A stretch of DNA of 64,000 nucleotides, taken from Mytilus trossulus. Taxonomy: Eukaryota; Mollusca; Bivalvia; Mytilida; Mytilidae. The position numbers and the translations under genes are program-made. The first letter of the stretch is position 1. Every line of letters starts with the position of its first letter. Of the stretch, positions 1-10,217 are shown piece by piece. The stretch spans positions 73,096,457-73,160,456 of the forward strand of contig NC_086374.1 in the NCBI RefSeq assembly GCF_036588685.1. Direction: 5' to 3'. The notes beneath the pieces are model-generated. The model worked only from the letters and a program-made list of their open reading frames with translations, ran no database searches and was not told where the DNA came from.

Positions 1-130
1 CATACTCGCAAATGGTGTCAAGGGAGAGTCGAAAATTGAGTTCCTGAAATTTTCATCCCGAATGGGAATCGAACTTGAAACCTTTGTGTTAGTAGTCTGA
101 TGCAGTAACCACTACAAAATACTGTAAACG
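1..130 (-). repeat. tRNA-derived SINE, intact side of the left duplicate
   Basis: Read on the minus strand, about 128-40 has a tRNA-like layout: an A-box-like stretch (TGTAGTGGTTACTGC) followed about 30 bases later by a B-box-like GGTTTCAAGTTCGATTCCC. It then runs into a body (ACTCTCCCTTGACACC) of the kind I recall from bivalve SINEs of the RUDI/MESC type. The window starts inside the body, so the 3' end is not visible. The family name is from memory; the internal promoter boxes are seen directly. The same head occurs at 61064-61155 but loses the body at 61064. Confidence 0.55.
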
Positions 131-373
131 ATTGACAAGTCAAAAAATGTAAAATTACTTCCCTTAGATCACAAAAAAAGAATTCAAAATGGCTTTCCAT
201 CATGGTCGTACATGTTGTCATGTTAAAAGTTCCCAGTAAAACTGAAATATTTTTTAAATATTATGCTTTTTATAGTGCATTTATCTTATGTGTGCTCTGT
301 TTTCATTGCTGTTTTCATGCACTATATAAACTGTCTATAAGTTCTTTAAAATGACTTTTTATTTTATTCACAG

Positions 374-3300
374 GGTATATTATCACTATTTTACCTGTTG
401 TCAACAGATATGTATGCCCTAATTAATTATGTGGGCTTTGTCAACTGGTTAGCTATAGGAATGTCCATTGTAGTACTGCTGTACTTCAGAAAAACTAGAC
501 CAGAAATGAACAGACCTATTAAGGTAAGTCTAGAAATAAAACAAGTTACAGCTGATTTCATTTAGTGTGTATGCAAATGTAATAACTTTGGTTAGCTTGC
601 TTGTTAGCTGAAACCTTGAAGTCATTATTAGGTCAGGTATACTATCCTCCTTTCAAAGTAGCCTGGTCCAACAGACAGATAGATTGATCATCTGTCTGAC
701 TAGTCTACCCTCGAAGAAGGGTATTATTCCTAACCTATTAATGACTTCATGGTTCAGCTAGCAAGCAAGGTAACCAAAGATATTACCTTTGCCTACACAC
801 TCAATGAAATTGGCTGTAATGTAAACATCAAATTGGTATGATGCAAGTGGTTCAAGTTCTCTGCATGAAAAAAAGAATAGGATACAGAGTTTACATGCTT
901 TGTAACATGGCACAATATACCACATATATAAAGTAAAAATATATCTTAAAGTGTTATTGAAAAAAAAAAGTAAAATCCCCAAAATAGCGAATTCTGTGGA
1001 AAATTTGCAACAGTAATCAATTGAATAACTCCTACATAATATAAACATGCAACAATATAAGGAAATTAGTATCCAGTTGTATTAATAGTGACTTGTCTAA
1101 TATTTCAGATATTTTTTGGCCCTGTTTATTTTTCTGGTGAACTTGTTCTGGCCTATATTATATGTGTGTATGACTATATTTTCCAGGTGAACTTATTCTG
1201 GCCTATATTATATGTGGCTATGACTGTTTTCCTAGTTGCTTTACCATTCTATGCCTCACCAAGAGAAACCAGTAAGTGATATCATAGTGATGCTCTGTAA
1301 AGTTGAAATAAATAATTAATTGTTACCATATAAAAAAAAATGTGGAATGATTGCCAATGAGACAACTCTCCATAAGAGACCAAATGAAACAGAAAAGAAA
1401 CAACTATAGGTCAGCTATATAAGGCCCTGAAATTGAGAGTAAAAAATCCTTCTGTAAAAATGACTTCAAAGTCTGCCATCAACAGCATATTCACCAAAGG
1501 ACAAGAACCTTTCAGATTTAACTAAATTTTATTTGGATTTAATGTATACACAGGTGCTTGTTTTCTTTATATCAATTGTTTGTTTGAAAGTTTTATATAT
1601 GTAGTCTTTGTTTTATCTTCCTTGTTATGAGTGTTACATGTGTTCATTTTGTGATATTTGTTTTTTCAGCCTATGGTGTTAAAATGATCTGTACGGGTAT
1701 TCCAGTTACATGTGTTTATTTTGTGATATTTGTTTTTATACCCCCGCTTTAAAAAGGAGGGGTATACTGTTTAACCTGTCAGTCAGTCCGTCCGTCCAAT
1801 AAATATTTTTCGTCGCATTTTTCTCAGGAACTACAATACAAGGATTTCTGAAATTTGATTTTAGGGTTTATCTAAGTCAGCTATACCATGTGATGCGTTT
1901 TCAGATTGATCACTTGACAACTTCCTGTTTACCGAACACTTGTATGATTTTACACATGATAGCCAAGTTGAAAATTTTCGTCACATTTTTCTCAGGAACT
2001 GCAATACAAGGATTTCTGAAATTTGGTTTCAGGATTTATATAAGTCAGCTATACCGTGTGATGCGTATTCAGATTCATCACTCGACAACTTCCTGTTTAC
2101 CGAACACTTGCATGTTTTTACACTATTGATATTATCCACTTGCAGCGGGGGTATCATCAGTGAGCAGTAGCTCACAGTTACTTGTTTTAGCCTATGGTGT
2201 TATAATGATCTGTACAGGTATTCCAGTTACATGTGTTGATTTTGTGATATTTGTTTTTTCAGCCTATGGTGTTATAATGATCTGTATGGGTATTCCAGTT
2301 ACATGTGTTTATTTTATGATATTTGTTTTTTCAGCCTATGGTGTTATAATGATCTGTTCGGGGCTTCCAGTTACATGTGTTTATTTTGTGATATTTGTTT
2401 TTTCAGCCTATGGTGTTATAATGATCTGTATGGGTATTCCAGTTACATGTGTTTATTTTATGATATTTGTTTTTTCAGCCTATGGTGTTATAATGATCTG
2501 TACGGGTATTCCAGTTTATATCATATTTATAGCATGGAAAAATAAACCAAAGAGTCTAACTAATATAATAGGTAATTTTATGATTAAATATTCGTAAAAA
2601 CATAAAAAATATATTATCACCTTGGGTTTTCTGAAATTATCTGTCAGACTAATGTCATAAATGTCTCATTGATTTAATTATTATTAATAGAAATAGGGTT
2701 GTTTGTATTTAAAAAAAGAAAGAACAAAGCCTTCAGTTGATATTTATAACCATTTCAGAAATTAAGATATGACTGCATAGAAATATAAAATGGGAGATTG
2801 CAGCTGTTCCTTTGATTCTCATTTACAAACCTGAAAAAAGGGGAACAACTCAAAAACAAACTAAAAAGTTGACGGTCAAATATAATGTTTATAAGGTATA
2901 ATGATAAGGAGATGTTGTATGATTTAACAGACTAACAGACAATGATTCAAATATACAGGTCTACATACAAACTTCAAACAACAAACAAATGTATACCATA
3001 TATAAAAACTGTTTAAAGAGAGAAACCGACCCAATATTTTCACTACAAAGTCTTAATCAAGAATATATAAAACACATGTATAAAATTTATTTTTAGCTCA
3101 CCTGACCTGAAAGGTCAAGTGAGCTTTTCTCATCACTTGGCGTCCGTCGTCCGTAAACTTTTACAAAAATCTTCTCCTCTGAAACTACTGGGCCAAATTT
3201 TACCAAACTTGGCCACAATCATCCTTGGGGTATCTAGTTTAAAAAATGTGTCCGGTGACCTGGCCATCCAACCAAGATGGCCGCCATGGCTAAAAATAGA

Positions 3301-4523
3301 ACACAGGGGTAAAATGTATATTTTGGCTTATATCTTTGAAACCAAAACATTTAGAGCAAATCTGACATGGGGTAAAATTGTTAATCAGGTCAAGATCTAT
3401 CTGCCCTAGAATTTTCAGATGAATCGGACAACCTGTTGTTAGGTTGCTGCCCCTGAATTGGTAATTTTAAGGAAATTTTGCAGTTTTTGGTTATTATCTT
3501 GAATACTATTATAGATAGAGATAAACTGTAAACAGCAATAATGTTCAGCAAAGTAAAACCTACAAATAAGTCAACATGACCAAAATTGTCAGTCAACCCC
3601 TTAAGGAGTTATTGCCCTTTATAGTCAATTTATAACAAATTTTCGTCAGTTTTTGTAACTTGTACAAAAATCTTCTTCTCTGAAACTACATGGCCAAATT
3701 AAACCAAACTTGGCGATAATTATCATTGTGGTATATAGTTTGAAAAATGTGTCTGATGACACCGCCTACCAAACAAAATGGCCGACATGGCTAAAATTAG
3801 AACATAGTGGTAAAATGCAGTTTTTGATTTATATCTTTAAAACTAAGACATTTAGGGCAAATCTTTCAAGATTTAAATGTCCATCAGAATAAGATCTATC
3901 CCGTCGCAAATTTTCAGATGAATCTGACAACTCGTTATTGGGTTGCTGCCCTAAAATTGGTAATTTTAAGGAAATTTTGCAGTTTTTGGTTATTATCTTG
4001 AATACTATTATAGATAGAGATAAACTGTAAACAGCAATTTTGTTCAGAAAAGTAGGATCTACAAATAAGTCAACATGATACAAATTGTAAGAGTACCCCT
4101 TAAGGAGTTATTGCCCTTTATAGTCAATTTTGAACAAATTTTCGTCATTTTTGTAACTTGTACAAAAATCTTCTTTTCTAAAACTATGCGCCATATTAAA
4201 CTAAACGTGGCCACAATCATCACTATGGTATCTATTTAAAAAAAGTGCCTAATGACCCCATCTACCAACCAAGATGACCGACATCAGTAAATACAGTAAC
4301 AGGTGAGCGACACAGGCTCTTGAGAGCCTCTAGTTTTCATAGTTGATCAGATAATATTACTATGTATATAAAAAGAATATGAGGTATGATTGTCAATGGT
4401 TTATTTTAACATTATCTCTTTTCAGACAAAACTACATTACTTCTACAGAAGATACTAGTTATCATGCCTGAGGAGAATGTGGTCAGTATAACAGAGGAAA
4501 TGAAGCATGAACATGCTACATAG
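374..4523 (+). CDS. L-type amino-acid transporter (SLC7A LAT family), 3' half
   Basis: The last four coding exons of a light-chain amino-acid exchanger, which in animals pairs with SLC3A2-type heavy chains in the plasma membrane. Exons: 374-523, 1187-1271, 2479-2571, 4426-4523, all with AG/GT borders and compatible phases (150, 85, 93, 98 nt), ending at TAG 4521-4523. They encode paired hydrophobic helices separated by RPEMNRPIKVN, then GIPVY, WKNKPK, and a tail with LLLQKILVVIMPEE. RPIKV, G-PVY and WKNKPK are hallmark C-terminal motifs of SLC7A5/8-like proteins, so LAT type fits better than b0,+AT. Upstream exons lie before base 1. The second exon has a duplicated 3' splice site, and the third is preceded by five in-frame copies of its acceptor. 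Paralogue identity (LAT1, LAT2 or y+LAT) cannot be fixed from this end. Confidence 0.85.
1132..1235 (+). repeat. 50-bp duplication of a 3' splice site and exon start
   Basis: GGTGAACTT followed by TTCTGGCCTATATTATATGTG occurs at 1136 and again at 1186. The second copy is the real exon start (CAG before GTGAACTT). The first has CTG instead of CAG, so it has lost the acceptor. The 50-bp period would shift the frame if the first copy were included. The same pair is present in the right duplicate near 62163-62262. Confidence 0.8.
1340..1500 (-). repeat. Dispersed repeat A (ATTGCCAATGAGACAAC family)
   Basis: Carries ATGATTGCCAATGAGACAAC, then CATAAGAGACCAAATG and AACAACTATAGGTCAG, a very common mussel interspersed repeat. 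Orientation is taken from copies ending in GAGTTGTCTCATTGGCA on the plus strand. Truncated, and lies in an SLC7A intron. Confidence 0.7.
1632..2530 (+). repeat. 72-bp acceptor-plus-exon tandem array in the SLC7A gene
   Basis: Five units with acceptors ending at 2190, 2262, 2334, 2406 and 2478, exactly 72 bp apart, plus an isolated unit with acceptor ending at 1669. Each unit holds a pyrimidine tract, TTTTTTCAG, the first 38 bases of the true exon (CCTATGGTGTTATAATGATC and on) and a filler that leads into the next tract. 72 is divisible by 3 and the units contain no stop, so splicing to any of the five acceptors keeps frame and adds 24 hydrophobic residues per unit. A 417-bp element (1738-2154) interrupts the array. 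Confidence 0.9.
1738..2154. mobile_element. 417-bp element with 10-bp terminal inverted repeats
   Basis: Begins ATACCCCCGC (1738-1747) and ends GCGGGGGTAT (2145-2154), a perfect inverted repeat. It contains GTCCGTCCGTCC and two related copies of a block with TTTTTCTCAGGAACT and CAATACAAGGATTTCTGAAA. No ORF, so a non-autonomous MITE-like element. It sits inside the acceptor array. No clear target-site duplication was seen. Confidence 0.7.
3093..4335 (+). repeat. Dispersed repeat C (AGCTCACCTG ... GAGAGCCTCTAG), copy 1
   Basis: Starts AGCTCACCTGACCTGAAAGG and ends GGCTCTTGAGAGCCTCTAG. Internally it has tandem sub-repeats with TTTACAAAAATCTTCT, AAGATGGCCG and GGAGTTATTGCCCTTTATAG. Both ends can form small hairpins. 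It lies in the last SLC7A intron. Other copies: 10885-12156 (+) and 32406-33552 (-). Confidence 0.8.
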
Positions 4524-5448
4524 ACTAACATTTAGGAACTGTGTTCACACTGGTGATTTACATCATTGACATAGCTTTTTGTTGATTTCATGAAGATGAA
4601 CTTACTTTATGTAAAGTATGCCACATTCAGATTGAAGTTTTGTTACTGAGATGTTTGGAATTCCAATCCAGTTAGTTAGTGATATGTAAAAATACTTTTA
4701 GGGGGTTTAATTTTTTTAGGATTTTTAATAACTTGCTTATATTAATGTTTATGATTTTTCAAAATATTGTTCAGTGTGTTCAAGTAAATATAAACATGGA
4801 ATCATCTGTATAATACTAAAACATTTATGTAGCGCAACAATATTTTTTGAGCATTTCAGTTAACAGTGGAGGAGGGAAACAGGGAACTTGTGTAAGAGAC
4901 AACAATCTGAACAAAGAGCAGAAAACAGGCCAAACCTTATTCAATACAGTTTAATAGCAATATACATAACTTTGGCTTCATACACAAAAATGTTTTGTAA
5001 TAATTTTTTTCTAAACTAAAACTTGATTAAAATCCTGATTAATTTTTTCTTTGCTTTGAAGAAAAGGCTAAAACCGCCATGTAAAAAAAAAAAAATCTTA
5101 GTAGAAATGATTTTACTTTTTAAGGTTTGATAGTAATGTGCAGTGTATACAGCAGTGCTTCTCAAAAACCACTGTTCAAATCATTCCATTACTTATGGGT
5201 TTATAGCCATATTTAAAAAAAAATATTGTTTAGCTGTATATTTATGGATAATTTATTGAAACATTGTAATGTTATGTATATTTTTATTAATAATTTATAT
5301 TGATGTATTTTTATTATGAAAAAATAACCATAGAACTTACATTTGTTTTCTTACTATCAGACTGTCTGGTATTTTATCAGTTATTGTTTTGTTTTGAATT
5401 TGTTTTTGAATATTAAAAACAAAACTTAATGCCAGGATTAAAATTTTG

Positions 5449-5496
5449 TACACCAGACCTCTATTTCATCTACAGAAGACTCATTATTTACACTTG
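5449..5496 (-). ncRNA. Decayed hammerhead-ribozyme relic
   Basis: On the minus strand ATAATGAGTC, then CTGTAGATGAAAT and AGGTCTGGTGT line up with the type-I hammerhead order seen better at 41403-41438 and 13958-14003. The CUGAUGA box has become AAATAATGA, so it should not be catalytic. GAAA and GUC are retained. Confidence 0.4.
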
Positions 5497-6649
5497 AATA
5501 AAAAAAGACTAAAAGGGTTGAATAATATTGTTTCAATATTTATTATTGAATAAATGTATATTTAAAATGTACTATCATTTGGACATGTTATTTAATGCTT
5601 ACTGTGACACAAATATTAACATCTGTTAGAAAACTTGTTTATTTAGTTATTTTTGTTGGATTTTATCAAATGCACTTTGTTATTGACATAACTAGTTTAT
5701 AATTAGTTTTGGGAAAAGCCAGTTAACAGAAATGTTTATTTTTAGATCTGCTTTATTGCATATTTATTTCATTGCCAAATTTTTGGGTCCGCTTCAATTC
5801 ATTAATTCATTGCCAAAATCAGATTTTTCACAACCAGTACATTTAGCATTATAATTTCATCTTTTGAATTTATTCAGTTTACTTAGTTTGTCTGCTCCCA
5901 TTGAGTTTCTGTGTCCATTCTATGAATGTGAATCAGGCAGTCTTTTTGCATAGGTAATATTTAAGAATTTGATTTCGAGACAAAAGTCTTACAAAGGACT
6001 GAATATGAAAATAAGTTAGTCTACTGTACTTCCATGTAATTCAAGAGGTTTTTGCCTCATATAAATCAATATCATAGAAGTTATACATGTATTCTCATTT
6101 ATTGCTGTGTGGCCTGTTTAAAATGTCCAACCTTATCTAACGCTAATATGTGCTTCAAATTGTAGAGGTCAACTTAACAGAATTGAACATTTGACTTTTA
6201 ATGTGTTGTCTTCGTGGAAGTTATTCATGGGTCAGACAAATTATTATTTGTTAACACAACAAGGACAAACAGATGCTTCCAGTATGGTCCCCTATATGCC
6301 TATTCCGGTGTATATATAAATTTACCTGTTTCTATTTCCAGAATTGTGCTGTCTTGTTTATTCTTTGTGAATGAGTTTGTTTTACTGCTCATTAGATATT
6401 TTAGCTTGTTTACTTTTGTTTTATGTTAAGCCATGGATTGTTATTTGTTTACCTCCAAATCTCACAATGATTCTATGTTGAATTATTTTAGAATCTTATA
6501 AAGTGCCGATTTTATCCTTTTTGTTTTGTTTGTATTTTATATATTTGTTTGGTTTTTGCATTTTAGTTTGTTTTGTTTAATGCTGTGCATTTGATTAGCA
6601 TACTTTGGTTTGTGTAATTCATAAATCAAGATCTCATTTTAGATAAAAG

Positions 6650-7088
6650 TAGTTACCGTACATCTACTGGTCAAGGTTTAAAAGTAGAGTTACCGTACAT
6701 CTACTGGTCATGGTTTAAAAGTAGAGTTACCGTACATCTACTGGTCAAGGTTTAAAAGTAGAGTTACTGTACATCTACTGGTCAAGGTTTAAAAGTAAGA
6801 GTTACTGTACATCTACTGGTCAAGGTTTAAAAGTAGAGTTACCGTACATCTACTGGTCAAGGTTTAAAAGTAGAGATACCGTACATCTACTGGTCAAGGT
6901 TTAAAAGTAGAGTTACCGTACATCTACTGGTCAAGGTTTAAAAGTAGAGTTACCGTACATCTACTGGTCAAGGTTTAAAAGTAGAGTAACCGTACATCTA
7001 CTGGTCAAGGTTTAAAAGTAGAGTTACCGTACATCTACTGGTCAAGGTTTAAAAGTAGAGTTACCGTACATCTACTGGTCAAGGTTTA
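6650..7088. repeat. 37-bp minisatellite, about 12 copies
   Basis: Unit about TTACCGTACATCTACTGG plus TCAAGGTTTAAAAGTAGAG. Copies start at 37-base intervals (CATCTACTGG at 6661, 6698, 6735 and so on to 7069). Units are nearly identical, with rare changes (CATGG for CAAGG, ACTGTAC for ACCGTAC, one inserted base). There are no unique spacers. Confidence 0.95.
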
Positions 7089-9616
7089 CTGTGCTTCACA
7101 TATCATTTCTGAATGAGGCTAAAAGGTGAGAACTTAGAAAAAGTGTCAAGTTGTATGAATGATTGGGAGAGAAAGCATGGGTAGACAATTAATTTTATGG
7201 TTTCTGTTAATTCTGAAATGTGTTGTGTGCAGGAGATCAGTTTATGCATAATAAGTAAAATCCTGAAAAACAATCTTCATAAATTATGAGTTAAACTGAT
7301 TACTTTTGACTTGGTTGTTTATTTGTTGCCATTCATAAAATTGTCTGATGTTTCAGATTTTAAAGCTAAAACTATTATTATTAAAAGGTAAATCAATTAA
7401 CTATGTACTATATAATGTCAACTCCACATTGTTACTTCTATATATATTACAATTTAAAAAAATGTGTTTTTAAACATATTTTTTTTTCACATAGAAGATA
7501 CATTTGTATATTTAACTTGATCTAGAGTTGTCCTTTCTTGGATGGTGTCGTGAATTAAAGAGTTTAAATGATGATTTCTGTTTTATAGTTCTGATCTCAC
7601 TGCCACATTTACATTAGTAAATGGTGTATAATCTGTTGGTACTTTTACATCTATTTTTATTTATAATTGATTTTAGAAGTAATTTGTTATTTATAGTCAT
7701 TGTTAATCATTAGTTAAGTAGTTTTCATTTAGTTGTTATTTTAGAATTCCAAAAATATTTTTTCCCTGTGTAAATTTTGCAAATTAAGATAAAGTTGTGA
7801 ATTTTAACATTTAAACCGATCATGGATTTCTCACAACTACAATTAATAACATAAATAATTTATTTTCGTAGTTAACCCTAACAATTGTTTCTCAAGAGAT
7901 AAGAGACTGATACTAATTTCATGATTTTATTGTATTTTAACATGCCTTTTTCATGACTATATGTGTTCATTGTTTGGATTTTAAACATAGCTCCACAGCT
8001 TGTATAAGTGTTTTATCATTTTTTGTCACTGTTATTCATGATTGAGGGCATTATTATTTTAAAGAATGAAATATTTTCAGCATTTATGGTTACTTTTTAT
8101 AATCAAGGCAGCAGTTTGCACAATTAACACCAAGCAATATGACCTGGGTCCTTAGATTTTTTTCTGAAAAGAGACCTCAAATGTCATATACATATAAATA
8201 AAATGTAATATTATAAAAGTCTGATTAGTCAAAAAAGTCCCCCAAAAAAATTTGTAAAGAGACAGCTTGCCAATTTATTTACTGAATCACTTCTGTAGGT
8301 GTTTTAAACAAGATGGGGATAAATCGTATTTTAATGATTTGATTGATTAATATGATTTTCATATTTCAAGTGATTTCATTTTATCAACAACAACAAAAAT
8401 CTGATTATAGAAACACAAGGTATATTAACATATGGGAAAATTATGAAAAGGGTTAAGATTATAGATAGTTAAAAAAAATATTACACAAACTGGGGATGCT
8501 TTATAATGTTGTGAAATGTCAGCAGTTCCTGCTCTACTCATGGAACAGGACATTTATTGTATTAATTCAATTACTAAGAATTATTGTCAAGTAAAGTATT
8601 CCAAGGAAACCATTTTGATAGAAAAACATCGTTCCATTATGTTTTAGGATTATTATAGAAATCCTGTGACAACAAAATGATGTTATTCTTGAAGCATTTG
8701 ATATTTCACTGATTTGATGCATTTGGGTCCTTCATGTTTTGGTTCTTTTTTATAATTCATTAAAAAAAACTTGTATTACTACTACCGGGTCATCATTCTA
8801 AATATCACATGTATTCACATGGATTAAACATTTGCTGTGCTAAGTTTTTAAGTTTGCAGTTGAATATTTTGAAATATGTAAACACGATTTTTGAAAGTTC
8901 TGTATAATTTACTTTGATTATATTATACATGTAATCTAATTAACATAAAAAAAAATGTTTTTTTGTTCTAATATTAAAATATTTTAGGAAAATGTTCCTG
9001 GTTTAACACATGATTGCTAAAGAGAACAAAATGTTAGTATAATTCCATAAGCTTCAGATTTATTTATCATTTTTTTTTAAACAGAACTAATTAATATTTA
9101 AATTTAGCATTGTAGTACCAAAAAAAGTGACTTTGAAAGAATTTATTAAGGTGAATATTTGGCCTGCTCATTAATAATAAAATGTATGAGTATGACTCTG
9201 TAAAATCAATGACTGCTTAAACACTCTGGACAAACTTTTACTGCTTAAAGTATGTAGTAATTTATTCCCATGACACAATGACATGGGTTTGTACTCTTGA
9301 ATTCCTCAGCTCTCACCAATGTATAAAGGATTTTTAACAAGTACAACATTTAAATATTTATAGTACATGTATTGTGCTAGATAATATCACTGAAATTAAC
9401 AATATAGTACACAGACCTTGAATTCAAATTATAGACTATATATGAAAAAAGTTCACAACATAAAACTGGTTGATTTATTACATACCGGTATTCAATTTTT
9501 GTTTTATAGATAACTATTTTTGTAAATAACTATGAATGAAGTTTCTATTTATTGAGTGATTGTGCCGTGTATGAATCGATTATCATCATAACAATATCAT
9601 TGCTGTCTATATATAG

Positions 9617-9622
9617 AATAAA
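9617..9622 (+). promoter_or_regulatory. Candidate distal polyadenylation signal
   Basis: AATAAA followed 20-30 bases later by TGTGTTGGTGTTC, a GU-rich element. It is the last such site before the repeat-rich zone. Assignment to the transporter is an inference from position. Confidence 0.35.
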
Positions 9623-9891
9623 GATATCAGTCAAAAAGTATGTGTTGGTGTTCATCATTTTGACTTACTTGCCAGTATGATTGGCATACCAAATGAAGCA
9701 GGAAATACTTACCCTTCCAGAGAACCTGATTTTGCTCTGGGTTTTAATATCAGGTCTAAAAGAGGAAAGTTTTAGTTTACATTGTTTGTTGTATCGATAC
9801 AGATTTATAATGGTCTGTATACCTGTCTTTATATTGTCTCCTGGATTTACACTTTATTTGCTCAGTTGTCTCCTTGTCACATATAAAACAG

Positions 9892-10175
9892 AAGATGGGG
9901 TATGATTGTCAATGAAACCACTCTTCGCAAGACAACAAATGACACAGAAATTAACAACTATAAGTCACAGTACAGCCTTCAGTAATAAGAAAAGCCATAG
10001 TCAGCTTTAAAAGACCCTGAAATGAAAAACGTAAAACAATGCAAACAAGAAAACTAATATCATAATGTTTGTACCAAATAATGAAAGAAAAAAATATGTA
10101 ACACAGCTACGAATGGCAACCACTGAATAACAGGCTCCTGACTATGGCCAGGCACATACATACAGAATGTTGTGT
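9892..10175 (-). repeat. Dispersed repeat A, long copy
   Basis: GGTATGATTGTCAATGAAAC at one end, ACAACTATAAGTCACAG inside, and GGCTCCTGACTATGGCCAGG towards the other end. Confidence 0.7.
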
Positions 10176-10217
10176 GGTAAGTTTGAAGGTGTATATATTC
10201 AAATTTGGAATAGTTCT

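Larger units (their letters stand above)
37..2973 (+). repeat. Left copy of a near-identical 2.9-kb duplication
   Basis: Matches 61064-64000 at a constant offset of 61,027. By eye I found only two substitutions (1331 T versus 62358 C; 1489 A versus 62516 G). Similarity begins at TGAG (37-40); the preceding bases differ completely. It ends only because the window ends, so its true length is unknown. It contains three SLC7A exons, the 72-bp acceptor array and a small inverted-repeat element. Confidence 0.97.
4524..9640 (+). other. No CDS: possible long SLC7A 3' UTR and AT-rich spacer
   Basis: No convincing coding region. Two polyadenylation signals (AATAAA) stand out, at 5549-5554 and 9617-9622. 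Recognised repeats only begin after about 9890, which suggests the transporter transcript could run to about 9640. A ribozyme-like relic (5449-5496) and a 37-bp minisatellite (6650-7088) lie within it. The short ORF at 6214-6429 has no recognisable feature. Confidence 0.4.

Noticed and set aside
40-130. Functional tRNA gene
   Set aside because: A- and B-box-like sequences are present, but the acceptor and anticodon stems do not pair convincingly and it continues into a SINE body.
2160-2597. 145-codon ORF as a separate hydrophobic repeat protein
   Set aside because: It is the open frame across the acceptor array and the true SLC7A exon; no independent start or stop context.
6650-7088. CRISPR array
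   Set aside because: Units follow one another without unique spacers and the context is eukaryotic; the same applies to 29050-30206.
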